This document shows positions 1-11,634 of a DNA stretch of 64,000 bases, one piece after another. A program made the translations under genes and the position numbers. The notes beneath the pieces are model-generated. The model did no database searches, was not told the DNA's origin, and saw nothing but the letters and a program-made list of their open reading frames with translations. Each line of letters begins with the position of its first letter. Within the stretch, counting starts at the first letter, position 1. Source of the DNA: CAWFPR01 sp963817635 (GTDB lineage Bacteria; Acidobacteriota; Vicinamibacteria; Vicinamibacterales; 2-12-FULL-66-21); NCBI GenBank assembly GCA_963817635.1, contig CAWFPR010000002.1:186001-250000 (forward strand), written 5' to 3'.

Positions 1-65
1 GCCTTCGCCAGGCAGGCGGCCGACACGGCCCCGACGTAGCCCAGGCCGAGTATCGCGATCCTCAT
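1..65 (-). CDS. Nucleotide-sugar dehydrogenase, N-terminal fragment
   Basis: This is the first 21 codons of a minus-strand gene that leaves the window. The translation begins MRIAILGLGYVGAVSAACLA, the Rossmann NAD-binding start (GxGYVG) of the UDP-glucose 6-dehydrogenase / GDP-mannose 6-dehydrogenase family. These enzymes oxidise a nucleotide sugar to the uronic acid used for exopolysaccharide. The gene lies directly downstream of the amidotransferase in the same direction, so it is probably part of the exopolysaccharide operon. The fragment is too short to tell the UDP-glucose enzyme from the GDP-mannose enzyme. Confidence 0.7.
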   Translation of the reverse strand, partial: MRIAILGLGYVGAVSAACLAK

Positions 66-114
66 CTAGACTCCCACACACAAAGCCGGCGCACTGCGTG
101 CGACGGCTGGCCGC

Positions 115-2003
115 GTCATCGATGAACATGCGATGCCAGGACTCGAGCATCAGGATCGACCACAACTGGTTGTGCCATTGAGCCGGCTCCCGCGCCAGTG
201 GTCTTCCAGCAGGCTCTTTACGGCACCGGCCCTGAAGTACCCACGCTGGTCGAGGCGTCCGTCCAGCAGCAGGTCACCGGCCATCTCGCGCAGGTCATGC
301 CGGAACCAGACGTCGAGAGGCACCCCGAACCCATGTTTGGGGCGGTCGATGATCTCGGCCGGCAACAGCTCGCGGACCGCTCGCTTCAGGATGTACTTGG
401 TCGATGGTGCCGTTCAGCTTCAGCCCGACCGGCAGGCTCGCGGCGAACTGCATGAACTCGTGGTCGAGCATCGGCGACCGCCCCTCGAGGCCGTGCGCCA
501 TCGTCGCGATGTCCACCTTCACCAGCAGGCAGTCGGTGAGGTAGTGGCTGACATCCACGTCCAGCTTGCGCGTCGAGCGGATCGGCGGCGTCGGAGTTGT
601 CGAAGGTCGCTCGCAAGGAGGGCGCGGCCGGCGCCATCCTGCGAGGAAATCAGGTTCGCAGATCTCCCGCTTGAGTTCCGGGCTGAAGATCATCATGCGG
701 CGCGCGTATCGCTCGCCGCCACTTGCGCAGGCACTTTCGCAGCCACCGGCGGCCACGGCTCGTGAGTGAATTGGAGCGGCCCGGTGACCGGCACCGCGTC
801 AGCGAGATGCCCCGCGCACCAGCGCAGGCCGCCTCGGCAGGCGGTCGAACTGTCGTGCGCGCGCCCGGCGTGATATAGCGCCGGTAGCCGGCGAAGTTCT
901 CATCTCCCGCGTCTCCGTTCAGCGCGACGGTCACGCTGCGCCGCGCCAGCTGCGAGAGGTAGTAGGTCGGAATCGCCGAGGCATCGGCGTATGGCTCGTT
1001 GTAGTGCCAGACGAGATGCGGGAAGATCTCCGTCGCGTTCGGGCGGACGACGAACTCGTGATGATCGGTGCCGTAGCGCTCGGCGACGAGGCGGGCGTAC
1101 GGAAGCTCGTTGAATTCTTCTTCCTCGAACCCGATGGAGAAGGTCTTGACCGCCGCGCCGCTTTCGATGGCCATGACCGCCACGACGGCACTCGAATCGA
1201 TGCCGCCGCTCAGGAACGCACCGAGCGGCACGTCGGCGACGAGCCGCTGTCGAACCGTGTCGTGCGAGCCTCGCCAGCAGTTCGCCGCAGGCGTCCTCCT
1301 CGGAGATTCGCTGCTTCGCGGCGTAGGACAGTTTCCAGTAGCGTTCGAGCGTCAGGCGCCCATCCCGCACGACCGCATAGTGCGCGGCCGGCAGCTTGTG
1401 GACGCCCTCGAAGGCGGACTGCGGGCCCGGCACGTATTGATAGTCGAGGTACGACGAGATGGCCTGCAGGTTCGGGTCGAGGCTCGAACGCCGGATCGGC
1501 GAGGAACGCCTTGGGTTCCGAGGCGAAGGCGAGCCCGTCGCGATCGAGCCAGGTAGTGGAGGGGCTTCCTGCCGACGCGGTCGCGGGCGAGGAGCAAAGT
1601 GCGCCTGTCCGCGTCCCACAGGGCGAATGCGAACATGCCTCGCAGGCGAGGGACGCATTGCGACGCCCCATTCTTCATAGGCGGCGAGGATCACCTCGGT
1701 GTCGGTGCGCGTGCGGAAGTGGTGCCCGCATCGGGTCAGCTCGTACCGCAGTCTCACGTAGTTGTAGATTTCGCCGTTGAAGGTGATCTGCAGGGCCCCG
1801 CCCCGCGCGCTCATCGGTTGGCGGCCGGCCGGGCTGAGATCGACGATGGCCAGCCGACGGTGACCGAGACCAACGGCTCCATCCGTCCACACGCCCTCAC
1901 CGTCTGGACCGCGGTGGGCGATGAGATCGCACATGCCGCGCACGATGTGCGGGTCCACCGGCGCGCCGGAGAGATAGTTGAATCGACCCGCGATACCGCA
2001 CAT
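115..2003 (-). CDS. asnB: Asparagine synthase-type amidotransferase, exosortase-system associated (frameshifted)
   Basis: This is a glutamine-hydrolysing asparagine-synthase-like protein. The start chosen at 2003 gives MCGIAGRF, which exposes the Cys2 nucleophile of the N-terminal glutaminase domain. The next motifs are LIAHRGPDGEG, HRRLAIVDLS and FNGEIYNY. The synthetase domain follows with the PP-loop FLSGGIDSSAVVAV near 1200 and the conserved ALNGDAGDENFAGYRRY near 900. The C-terminal part (RPKHGFGVPLDVW) lies near 340-310. The product is spread over all three frames with about five frame changes, and the last codons (LWSILMLESWHRMF) sit in a third frame near 170-115. Every active-site motif survives, so sequencing error is more likely than decay. 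Amidotransferases of this kind are recurrent in exosortase A / exopolysaccharide loci (TIGR03108-like), where they probably amidate a sugar acid. That substrate is inferred. Confidence 0.85.
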
Positions 2004-2086
2004 GTCAGGCCACTCCCGAAGCCATGGCGGGACGACAGCGCCCACGTGTATTGCCGATCGTCGCCACTGAAGGCTCCATCATAGCG

Positions 2087-5000
2087 TCACCACGGCCGGT
2101 CGATGTCCGAATCGCCCTGCGTCACGAACCAGGCGCCGGGCGACTGCACGAGGTCGAGCGTTTCGCCCGACAGCGGCCCCGGATCCACGAGCAGATATCG
2201 CGAGGGCTGGCGCAGGTGGAAGCCGCAGGCGCGCAGCGCCGCCGTGAGCCGCGCGTCGATGTGCAGGCACAGCAGCGAGTCGGCCCCCGCCTCCATCGGC
2301 GCCGCGCAGGCGCTCGCGATGATGTCGCGCAGCAGCGCGGGATCGCCGAGCGGCGCCACGAGATCCACGAGGTGCGCGCGGCGGTACTGGTAGTTCGCGT
2401 CGCGCTCGCGGAACATCCAGATCGCGACCGCGCGGACCTCGCTCCCTTCGCTCAGCTCCAGGCGGACGAGATCCTGCCCGGGCTGATCGACGTACTTCCA
2501 GTTCAGGTACGACGCGTCGCGGACGACGGCCGTGGCGATGTCGCGCGACACGGCGTCCCACAGCCGATCGTGCCGCTCGTCGAACCGGTCAACGGTGCGG
2601 GACGAGAGCGGACGGCCCGGACGCAGCCGCCGCAGCAGCGCGGTCGAGGCATCGACGCCCATGCCCGCCGCCCAGGCGAACGGCGCCGGCAGCTTCCCCT
2701 TGAGCACGTTGCCGGCCCGCAGCACGACCTGCGCGGTCTGGAGCGGCGCGACCTCCTTCCACCCGAGCCGGCACTGGATCGCCCGCATCTCCGCCGTCTG
2801 CCCGAGCGACAGGCCGAACGGCTGGTCCGCGTGCGCCTCCACCATCAGCCGCGATCCGAGCGCCTGCGCCCGGTAGTCCTCCAGCACCATCGTGTCCACG
2901 AACCACGCGGTCTGCAAGCTCGGCGGCCCCGGCCTTCACGCGAACGGGAATCGCGCCCATGTGCGCGACGATGCGCCCCTGGTCGCGGTGCAGCCAGATC
3001 TGCGGTTCGACGCCGAGGCGGCGCGCCGATTCCACGAACATCCAGTGCCACCGCGCGGGAACGAGCGCCGGGTCGCGGTGCGGCCAGGCGGCGGTCTGGA
3101 ACTCGACGGCCTCGCGCTCCAGCTCGGCGGAATAGACGCTGGCCGTGCCGGCCGGCGCCGCGCCGCCGCGCGGCTCGACGGTCGCCACCCGTGCCGCCAC
3201 CGTGTCGAGCAGGTGGCGCGAGAGCGCCTCGACGGTCGGATGCTCGAACACGAGCCGCGCCGCCGGAACGCCCAGCAGCTTCTTCAGGCGCGAACCGAGT
3301 TCGGCCGACAGCAGCGAGTCCATGCCGAGGTCGGTGAACGGCCGATCGACGGCCACCGATTCCGGGCTGTCGAAGCCGAGCGTCTCGCTGACCTCGCGCC
3401 GGACGAGATCCGCCAGGAGCCCCGCCCGCTCGCCCGCATCGGCACGGGACAGCCGTTCCGCCCACGGCGCGTCCGGCGCGGCGCCCTCGAGCCTCGGCGC
3501 CGGCACCGGGGCTGGATCGAACGTCAGCACCCCCAGCGACGCGCGCGCGAGCCCCGACACGGTCGGCTGCGTGAAGACCAGCGCGGCCGACGACGCACCG
3601 AGATGCGTCTTCAGCGCGGCGACGAGGTCCGCCATCATCAGCGAGTCCATCCCGATCTCGTAGAAGTTGCGATCGAGCGGGACGCTGGCCGGGTCGTCGA
3701 ACCCGAGCGTTTCGGATACCTGCGCCGCCAGCAGCGTCTCGAGCGCCGCCGCCCGCCGCTCGGGCGGCACGGGCCGGAGGCGCTCCACCCAGTCCGGCCC
3801 CGCCGGCACGCCGGCGGCGCCGGCCGCCTCCGCCGGCTCACGCGTCACCTCGGCGAGAATCGGACGCGCGCGCCGGGCTTCGTAGATGGGCGCGAACACC
3901 GTCCAGTCGATGTCGGCGACGCTCGCCACCACGGCCCCGCGCGCGATCAGCGCGTCGAGCGCCTTGACGGCCTCGTCCGGGCGCAGCCCGCGATTGCCGA
4001 TCCGCTCGAACTGCTCGAGGTGCGGTCCGGTGGCCATGCCGCCACCCTTCCACGGCCCCCAGTTCACGGTGATGGCGGGAAGCCCGAGGCGGCGCCGCTC
4101 CGCGGCCAGGACGTCGAGCGCGGCGTTGGCGGCGGCGTAGTGGGCGCGGCCCTGCGATCCGAGGATGGACGCGATCGACGAGAACGCGACGAACAGGTGC
4201 AGGTCGAGGCCGCGCGTCCGGTGGTGCAGGAGGCACGCGCCGTCCACCTTCGGCGCGAGCACGTTCCGGATGTCCTCGTCGCTCATCGTCCGGATCGGCT
4301 GCTGCGTGTCCACGCCGGCGGCGTGGACGATGCCGCGCAGCGGCGACGCGCCGGCGGCAATCCGCTCGAGCAGCGCATCGACGTCGGCGGCCCGGCTCAC
4401 GTCCGCGGCCGCGACGGTGATCTCCACACCGGCCTGTTCCAGCGCGGCGATGCGGGCGCGCGCCGCATCGTCCAGCGCCGCGCGACGGCTCGCCAGGACC
4501 AGCCGCTTCGCGCCGCGCGCCACGAGCCACTCGGCCGCGTGCAGCCCGAGCGCGCCCGTGCCGCCGGTCACGAGGTAGGTCCCGCGCGCGTCGAGCGCGG
4601 GCGCCACGCCGTCGGCGTCCGGCAGGCGGGTGAGCCGCGCGACGAACCGCTCGCCGTCGCGAAGCGCGACCTGGTCCTCGGCGCCGTTCCCGGACAGTTC
4701 CCGCGCGAGCGCGTCCACGCCGGCGGCGCCGGCGGTGATGTCGAGCAGTCCCCCCCAGATCCCGGGGTGCTCGAGCGCCACCGTCCTGGCAAATCCCCAG
4801 ATCGATCCCTGGGCCACCGACAGCGGCGGGCCCGTTCGGCGACGGCGCGATCGCCACGGCATCGCGCGTGACGAACCAGACCGTGTGCGGCGCGCCCGAG
4901 GCCACGAGCGACTGCACGAGCCCGCGCGCGCGCGCGATCGACTGCCGGACGGTCGCCCCGACGTCGCGACCCTCGGCATCGAGGCTCCACAGGTACGCGA

Positions 5001-8000
5001 TCCGGGCAGGGGCGTCAGCGCGGGCCGAGCGATGCCCAGAGCCGATCGAAATCCTCACGACGCTGCGGATCGATGGTGTAGCGCCCGTTCGCCTCGCTGA
5101 AGCGCGGCCCCGGGACAACGACGGTGACGGCGGCGCCCTGGCGGGCCAGCCCCAGGGCCAGTTCCTCGCCGACGCCGGTCGCATCCGCGAACACGATCCA
5201 CCGCGACGGCGCCGCCGCCTCTCCGGTGAACGGCTGCTTCTTCCACGTGACCTCGTACAGCGCCGGATGCGACTCGGCCTCGACGGCGCGACCCGCCGCC
5301 GGCGCGTGCGACGCGTCGCGCAGCCGCTTCAGCCAGTACTGCCGGCCGCCGAACGCGTACGGCGGGACGGACCACGCGCGTCCGCGCGTACGGCGCGTCG
5401 AAGCCGCTCCAGTCGAACGGCGCGCCGCTCACGTACAGCGTCGCGGCGCCGGCGAGCAGCGTCTGCCAGTTCCCGCCGTCCTTCCGCACGGACGGCACCC
5501 AGCTCGCCGCGCTCTCGTCGTCCACGCACTGGCGTCCCATGCCGAGCAGCACCGGGTGCGGCCCGACTTCGACATAGAGACTCACGCGATCGCGCTCGAG
5601 CGCGCGCATGCCCGCGACGAACCGCACCGGATCCATGACGTTGCGCAGCCAGTACTCGGGGCGCGTCAGCTCGGCGGTGCCAATCTCCCCGGTGACGCCG
5701 CTGACGAGCGGGATCCGCGGCGTCGTGAACCGTATGCCGCGCACCACGCGTTCGTATTCGGCGAGCATCGGCCGCATGAGCGGCGAATGGAACGCGTGCG
5801 AGACGGTGAGCGCCTTCGTCTTGACCCCGTCGGCGGTGAGCCGCGCGGCCACTTCGGCCACCGCGGCGCCCGCTCCGGAAATCACCACCTGCGCGGGCGC
5901 GTTGATCGCCGCGATGGCGACCAGTTCCTCGGATCCGGCCAGCGCCTCCATGACGCGCCGCTCGTCGGCCATCACCGAGGTCATCGTGCCGCCGGCCGGC
6001 AGGGCCTGCATGAGCCGCCCGCGCGCCGCGATCAGCTTCACGCCGTCCTCGAGCGACACGCCGCCCGCCACCGCCAGCGCGGCGATCTCGCCGACGCTGT
6101 GACCCATGACGATGTCCGGTGTGATGCCCCAGGACTGCCAGAGGACGCTCATCGCATATTCGAACGAGAAGAGCGCCGGCTGCGTGTAGCCGGTCTGGTG
6201 AATCAGCTCCGCCTCGGGCGACCCCTCAGGCGCGAAGAGCAGATCCAGGAGCGGCCGATCCAGGAGGTCGTCCAGAAGCGCGGCGCATCGGTCCAGCGCC
6301 TGCCGGAACACCGGCTGCGTGTCGTACAGCTCGCGCCCCATGCCGGCGTACTGCGATCCCTGCCCGGTGAAGAGGAAGGCGGTCTTCGGCCGCGCCGCGC
6401 CCGCCGACTCCGCTCGCGCCGCGCCGCGGGCGGGACGACGGGTCGAGGGCCTTCACCAGGTCCGCGCCGCTCGTGCACGGCACCGCCAGCCGATGCTCGA
6501 AATGCCGGTGGCCCGTGTTCGCGCTGTAGCAGAAATCCGCGAGCGGAGTCTCCGGGCTGCTCTCGAAGTGCCGCGCGACGGCCTGGACGCGCCGCTTCAG
6601 CCCGTCGGCGGTCCGTGCCGAGAGCGCCAGCAGGTGCGCCGGACGCTCCACCGCGCGTCGCGCGCCGCGCCCTCGGGCGCTTCCTCGATCACGATGTGCG
6701 CGTTGGCGCCGCCGACGCCGAACGAACTCAGGCCGGCGCGGCGCGGCAGCGTCGTCCGCGTGCCGTTGACGTTCGCGACACGCCTCGCCCATGGCTCGAG
6801 CGTGCGCTGCACGTCGAACGTGCCGCTGGCGAACACGATCTGCGGGTTGGGTTCCGGGGACGTCAACGACGGCAGCAGCATGCCGTGCTGCAACTGGAGG
6901 AGCACCTTGATGAGGCTCATGACGCCGGCGCCCGCCTCGAGATGGCCGATGTTCGGCTTGATCGATCCGATCCGGCACGCCAGCGTCGTCTCCAGCGCGG
7001 GATCGCGCAGCTCCGGGACGTCGTAGCCGAGCGTCAGGCCGCGGACCTCGATGGGATCCCCGAGTCCCGTTCCGGTGCCGTGCGTCTCGACGTACGAGAT
7101 CGTCCGCGGATCGACGCCGGAGGCCGCCAGGCTGCGGCGGATCGCCTCGGACTGCGCCTGCGGGTTGGGCGCGGTGAACCCGACGGTGCCGTTGCCGGTG
7201 CTGAGCGCCGTGCCCTTGATGACGCCGTAGATGCGGTCGCCGCGCTCGAGCGCCTCGTCGAGCGGGCGCAGCACGACGACGCCCGCGCCTTCGCCCATCA
7301 CCGTGCCGTCGGCGTCGGCGCCGAACGGCTCGCAGCGGCCGCGCTCCGACAGGATCCCGAGCCTGCCGAGCGAGGCGAACCTGTCGGGGTCGAGCAGGAG
7401 GTTCACGCCTCCCACGACCGCGACGCGGCACTCGCCCGCCCTGAGCGCCGCGCAGGCCAGGTGCAGCGCGGTGGCCGATGACGAGCAGGCGGTGTCGATC
7501 GCCAGGCTCGGGCCGCCGAAGCCCAGGAGCTGCGAGAGACGGTTGGCGAGGCTGAAGCCCTCCCAGCAGCGGTAGGCGTTCCGATTGGCGGACGGCGCGA
7601 GGTTGGCGTGGAGCCCATAGTCGCCGTACATCACGCCGGCGAACACGCCGGTCGAGGGATCGTGGTCCGCGCCCGCGACGCCTGCGTCTTCGAGCGCGTT
7701 CCAGGCGACTTCGAGGAACAGCCGGAGCTGCGGATCCATGAACTCCGCCTCGCGCGGCGAGACGCCGAAGAGTTCCGCGTCGAACCGCGCCACGTCGTCC
7801 AGCAGGCCGGCCCAGTGCGGGCGCGTGTCGCTCAGCGGCTGGAGGAAGAACTCGCGGTGCGTGGGCACGGGCCGGACGGCGCTCCGGGCCTGGCTGAGCA
7901 GATCCCACAGCTCGTCAGGCGAATCCGCGCCCGCGCACCGGGCGTGCATGCCGACGATGGCGATGTCGCGGCGGGCCGCGGGGAGGCTGGCGCCGGAGAC

Positions 8001-8258
8001 GCGCGCGGCTGGCGCCGGGGCGTGTTCGACGGCGCGCGACGACGCCGGCGCGCCCGAGAGCGCCGAGATCTCGCGGACGATGTCACTCACCGAGCGGTGC
8101 TCGAACAGCAGCGTGCCGGGCAGCGACGGAAACGTCTGGTGCAGCGCGACGGTGATTTCGACGATCCGCAGCGAGTCGCATCCGAGCGCTTCGAGACGGT
8201 CCACCTCCGCGACCTGCGCGGCGGGAATCTTCAGCGCGGCGGCAAATGCCGCGTGCAC
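2087..8258 (-). CDS. Type I PKS module ACP-KS-AT-KR-ACP-ACP with C-terminal GNAT domain (frameshifted)
   Basis: Domains in translation order on the minus strand are as follows. An ACP has LGCDSLRI near 8180. A ketosynthase at about 7975-6690 has the active Cys in DTACSSS (about 7490) and the two His in HGTGTGLGDP (about 7080) and KPNIGHLEAG (about 6950). An acyltransferase at about 6380-5500 has GHSVGE, and HAFH suggests malonyl specificity. A ketoreductase at about 5100-3880 has GGTGALG and a Ser-Tyr-Asn catalytic set around FSSIAS and HYAAAN. Two ACPs have GMDSLMM (about 3640) and GMDSLLS (about 3320). A final acetyltransferase-like domain occupies about 3090-2087. There is no thioesterase, DH or ER in this half. 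The GTG start at 8258 is only the first start in frame; the preceding reading frame (MaoC-SDR-FkbH) probably runs straight in. At least six frame changes are needed, but all catalytic motifs are intact. The product is likely a short beta-hydroxyacyl group handed over by the GNAT domain; that product is inference. Confidence 0.85.
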
Positions 8259-8348
8259 GATCGCCGCGATGTCGCCGCGTCCGGCCGGCGCCGCCGCCGA
8301 TTCCGGCGCGACCGCCCGCGATCGCCAGGCGAAGCGCGGCGCCGGTGT

Positions 8349-11300
8349 TCAGCGTGAAGGCCGCCCGCGCAATCTGCTGCTCGCGGCGGCGCAGGCGGTT
8401 CGCGTCTGGAGGTGCGCCACCCGGCGAGGGGCGGTCCTCGGCGCCGCCGTCAGCGGGCGCGCTCGGCGCTCGGCGTCCGGCGTGAAGGCCACCGAGGCGA
8501 GCGTCGCGGCCGGGATCTCGCACGTCAGCCCCGCTGCGTCCCCCGTCAGGAGTCCGGCCGGCACAATCGACTGGAGGAACGCGCGCGCCGGCGTGTTCCG
8601 CTTCGTCGTCTCGAGGCGCAGCCGGACGGCGCGCGCGCCCGCGCGGCGGCGGCGTCGCCGAGCGTCGCCATGACGCGGTGCTCCACGCCGCGGCCGAGCA
8701 CGCGGCAGCTCAGAAGGAACGTGTCGAGCGTCCAGACGTCACCGCTCGTCTCGGCAATCAGCAGGCCGACGAGCCCGTAGTCGCCGAAGCGGTCGCGCAC
8801 CCGCACGGTCCGGATGTCGTGACGGCCGCCGGCGGCCAGCGCCTGGACGTCGCTTTCCTCACGGCGGATCGTCGTGAAGTTGAACTGGTTCGTGCGCAGC
8901 GTGAGCTGCGCCGCGCGCTTCACGTCCTCGGGCGCCAGCGGCGCGACGTCCACCGCGAGCTGGAGGCTGTTGATGAAGTCCTCGAACGTGAGCGTGGAGG
9001 TCCGCAGCTCCTGGCGCCGGAACTCCTCCCGGTACAGCTCCGTGCGCCGCGCGTCCTCCTTCGTGGAGTCGCGCGGGTCGAACTCCCACAGGTGGTCGAG
9101 CAGGTGCACGGCGCTATCCGGCCTGCCTGGGCCACTCAATCGTGAGGACTTCGGGGCAGCCCGACCGGACTTCGGCGCACTCGACCGGGTTGTCGTCGAG
9201 GAACACGAAGCTGTCCAGTCCGAGGTTCAGGCGTTCGGCGAGCGTGCGGAGATTCTGCGACTTGGGCAGCCAGTTGATCATCGCCGCGACGACGTGCTCG
9301 CGCCGGAGGAGCAGGTCCGGGCGCGTCTCGAAGACGCGCCAGACGTCGGATTCCTCGTTCTTGCTGCACAGGCACACCAGCACGCCGCTTTCCGCGAGGC
9401 GCGTCAGCGTCCGGTGCAGCGCGAGGTGCCCCTCGTCCAGCTCGAGCCCCTCCGCGCCGGCTTCGCCGACCACGCCGCCCCAGAGCGTGTTGTCGCAATC
9501 GACCACCACCACCTTGCGGATCGGGGCGACGCGGCGGTGGGCGTGACGCATCGCGATCGTCGCGAGCGTGAACAGGTAGTCGTCCTGGAAGGGAATGTGG
9601 CCGATCTCGTTGCGCAGCGGATCGTGAATCGCGTCCTCGCGGACGCCGTAGCGGCCGTGGTACTGCGCGGCCTCGACGACCTCGAGGCCGCCGATTCCGC
9701 GCACCGATTCGAGCACGCGCGCTTCCGTGTCGCGCACGAGCGCCGCCAGGGACGCTCCGCCGCGCGATTCCGACGGGCAGACGAGCAGCAGCGTGTCGGA
9801 CGAGGCCTGGCCGCGGTGCGCGCGCACGGCGCGGGCGAAATCGCCGGCCGTGTGCTCGAGATACGCGCGCACGAACGCCTCGTCGCCGACCTGCGCGTCC
9901 GAAAAATCGTGCAGCCAGTCGCTGATCCGGACGAGCACGACGTTGAAGCCGCGGCCTTTCGAGTTGAGCGCGCTCGACGGGTCCAGCAGCGACTGGAGCA
10001 CCTGTCCGTACGGCGCGACGTCGAGCGACGCGTTCAGCTCCAGTTCCTTCATCCAGAAGCGCAGCGCCGGCAACAGAGGATCGGTCGTGAATGTCGCGGC
10101 CAGGCGGACGGCGAAATCCGGCGGGGCCTCGAGCGGCGCCGGGCGCGCGTCCTCGAGCGGCGGGAACTCCGACAGCATCTCCACGTCGCCGGGCCGCACG
10201 TCGCCGGCCAGCGCGCGCACGACGTGCGCGGCGGCCAGGTGCGACGGAATCGAGCCGGCCACGGCCGCCGGCGTGTCGTTCCAGAGCGTCTGGAGCACCG
10301 GAGGCCGCGCAATCAGGCCCGACGTCCGCGACGACTCGCGGCACACCGTCCTGACGAGGGCTTCGGCGGCGTTCTTGAGCGCGACATAGTGGCCGAAGCC
10401 GGCGGGCGTGCTGTCCACGAACGACGTGGACGTGCACGCGATCCGTCCGCCGCTCTGGTCGAGCAGGTCCGCGAACACCGCGAGCGGACTCTCGACGAGC
10501 CGGAGGTTCTCGCGGACGTACTCCGACTGCCGCGCGATCGCCTGCGGGCCGAGCCGCAGCGGGACCGGCCTGGCGCACGCGTTCAGCACGAGGATGTCGA
10601 GCCGCTGATGACGGCTCCGGATCGTCTCGAGCGCGGAGGCGCACCAGGCGGCGTCGCCCGCGTCGCCCTGGAGGAACGTCACCGAGGCGCCGCGTTCGGC
10701 CAGCGCACCCTGCCACTCGTGCCGGAGCGGGTCATCGTGGCGCGCGCTGACGTAGACGTGCGCATTGGCGAGCGCCAGCGAGGCGGCCAGTTCCGCTCCG
10801 AGGCCGCGGCCGCCGCCGACGACGAGCGCGACCTTGCCGTCGAGGCGCTCGGTGCGCGGCCCGATCGCGCGGGCGAGTTCGTCCAGATCCACGCCGAGCG
10901 GGCTGAACGGGACGTAGCTGCGCAGGAGCGCCGTCGCGACGATGGCTCCCGACGCGGTCGCGCACCTCGAGTTCGGTGTCGAGGAGCCTGAACAGGCGGT
11001 CGAACCGCACGGTGCGCGCGACATAGCGCAGATCCGCGAGCTGCGGGGGAGCCGCGTAAAAGGTGACCGTGATGCGCGTGAACAGCGATTTCAGGCCGGG
11101 GGTTTCCATCCCGGTCACGTAGCTGCACAGGGCGAGCACGCGCGCCTGGATCGGCGTGAGGCCGTTCCAGCGCGCGCCTCCGATGCAGGCAGCGGGATAC
11201 ACGCCGTGGATGTCGAGGCCCTGCTCGAATTCCTCGATCCGGTGGGCGAGCGGTACGTCACGCACGCCCGCCGGCGCGCGGCGGCCACGCCCCGCGTGGC

Positions 11301-11634
11301 CGGCGGCGCGGCGCCCGGTTCGCCGAGGCTGGCGCGGATGGCGAGGACGACCTGATCGTCTCCTTTCACCGTGACCAGGAGATCGTCGCCGTCGGGCCGC
11401 GTCGCCGGTCTCGTACGGCTCGCCGGCCAGCACCGCGCCGCGGAACTCGATGTCGAGCGCGCGCACGCCGCGGTCGAGCGGCGCGGCGCTCAGCGCGTCG
11501 AGCGCCGCGAGCGCGCCGTGGACGAGCGGCCGGCCGAAGTACGTCTGCCGCGCGAACGCCTCGTCCACGTGGAGCGGGTTGCGGTCGGCGGACCAGTCGG
11601 CAAACCGCCGGACATCTTCTACAGAGAACCGCAT
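8349..11634 (-). CDS. MaoC-like dehydratase / SDR reductase / FkbH (HAD-IIIC) tridomain protein (frameshifted)
   Basis: The ATG at 11634 overlaps the end of the upstream glycosyltransferase gene. The N-terminal part is a double hot-dog MaoC-like hydratase. Its first half carries the hydratase-2 signature SADRNPLHVDEAFA, and a second half follows (GVYPAACIGGARWNG). The middle is a short-chain dehydrogenase with the nucleotide loop VVGGGRGLG near 10820 and the catalytic pair in YVALK near 10380. The C-terminal part is an FkbH-type HAD-IIIC domain with the nucleophile motif VVVDCDNTLWGG near 9500, CSKNEESDVW, and FVFLDDNPVECAEVR near 9190-9150. FkbH proteins transfer a glyceryl group from 1,3-bisphosphoglycerate to an ACP. 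As written, the frame stops at 8349, but a neighbouring frame (EQQIARAAFTLNTGAALRLA, 8395-8330) looks like the natural linker into the PKS ACP. The pair is therefore probably one ~3,180-residue polypeptide. Several frame changes are present. Confidence 0.8.

Noticed and set aside
133..765. Plus-strand open frames opposite asnB
   Set aside because: The minus strand carries all asparagine-synthase motifs; the plus frames are Arg/Pro-rich shadows without any family signal.
8349..8420. Programmed frameshifting between FkbH and PKS
   Set aside because: No slippery heptamer or downstream stem was seen, and similar breaks occur in many unrelated genes, so sequence error is simpler.
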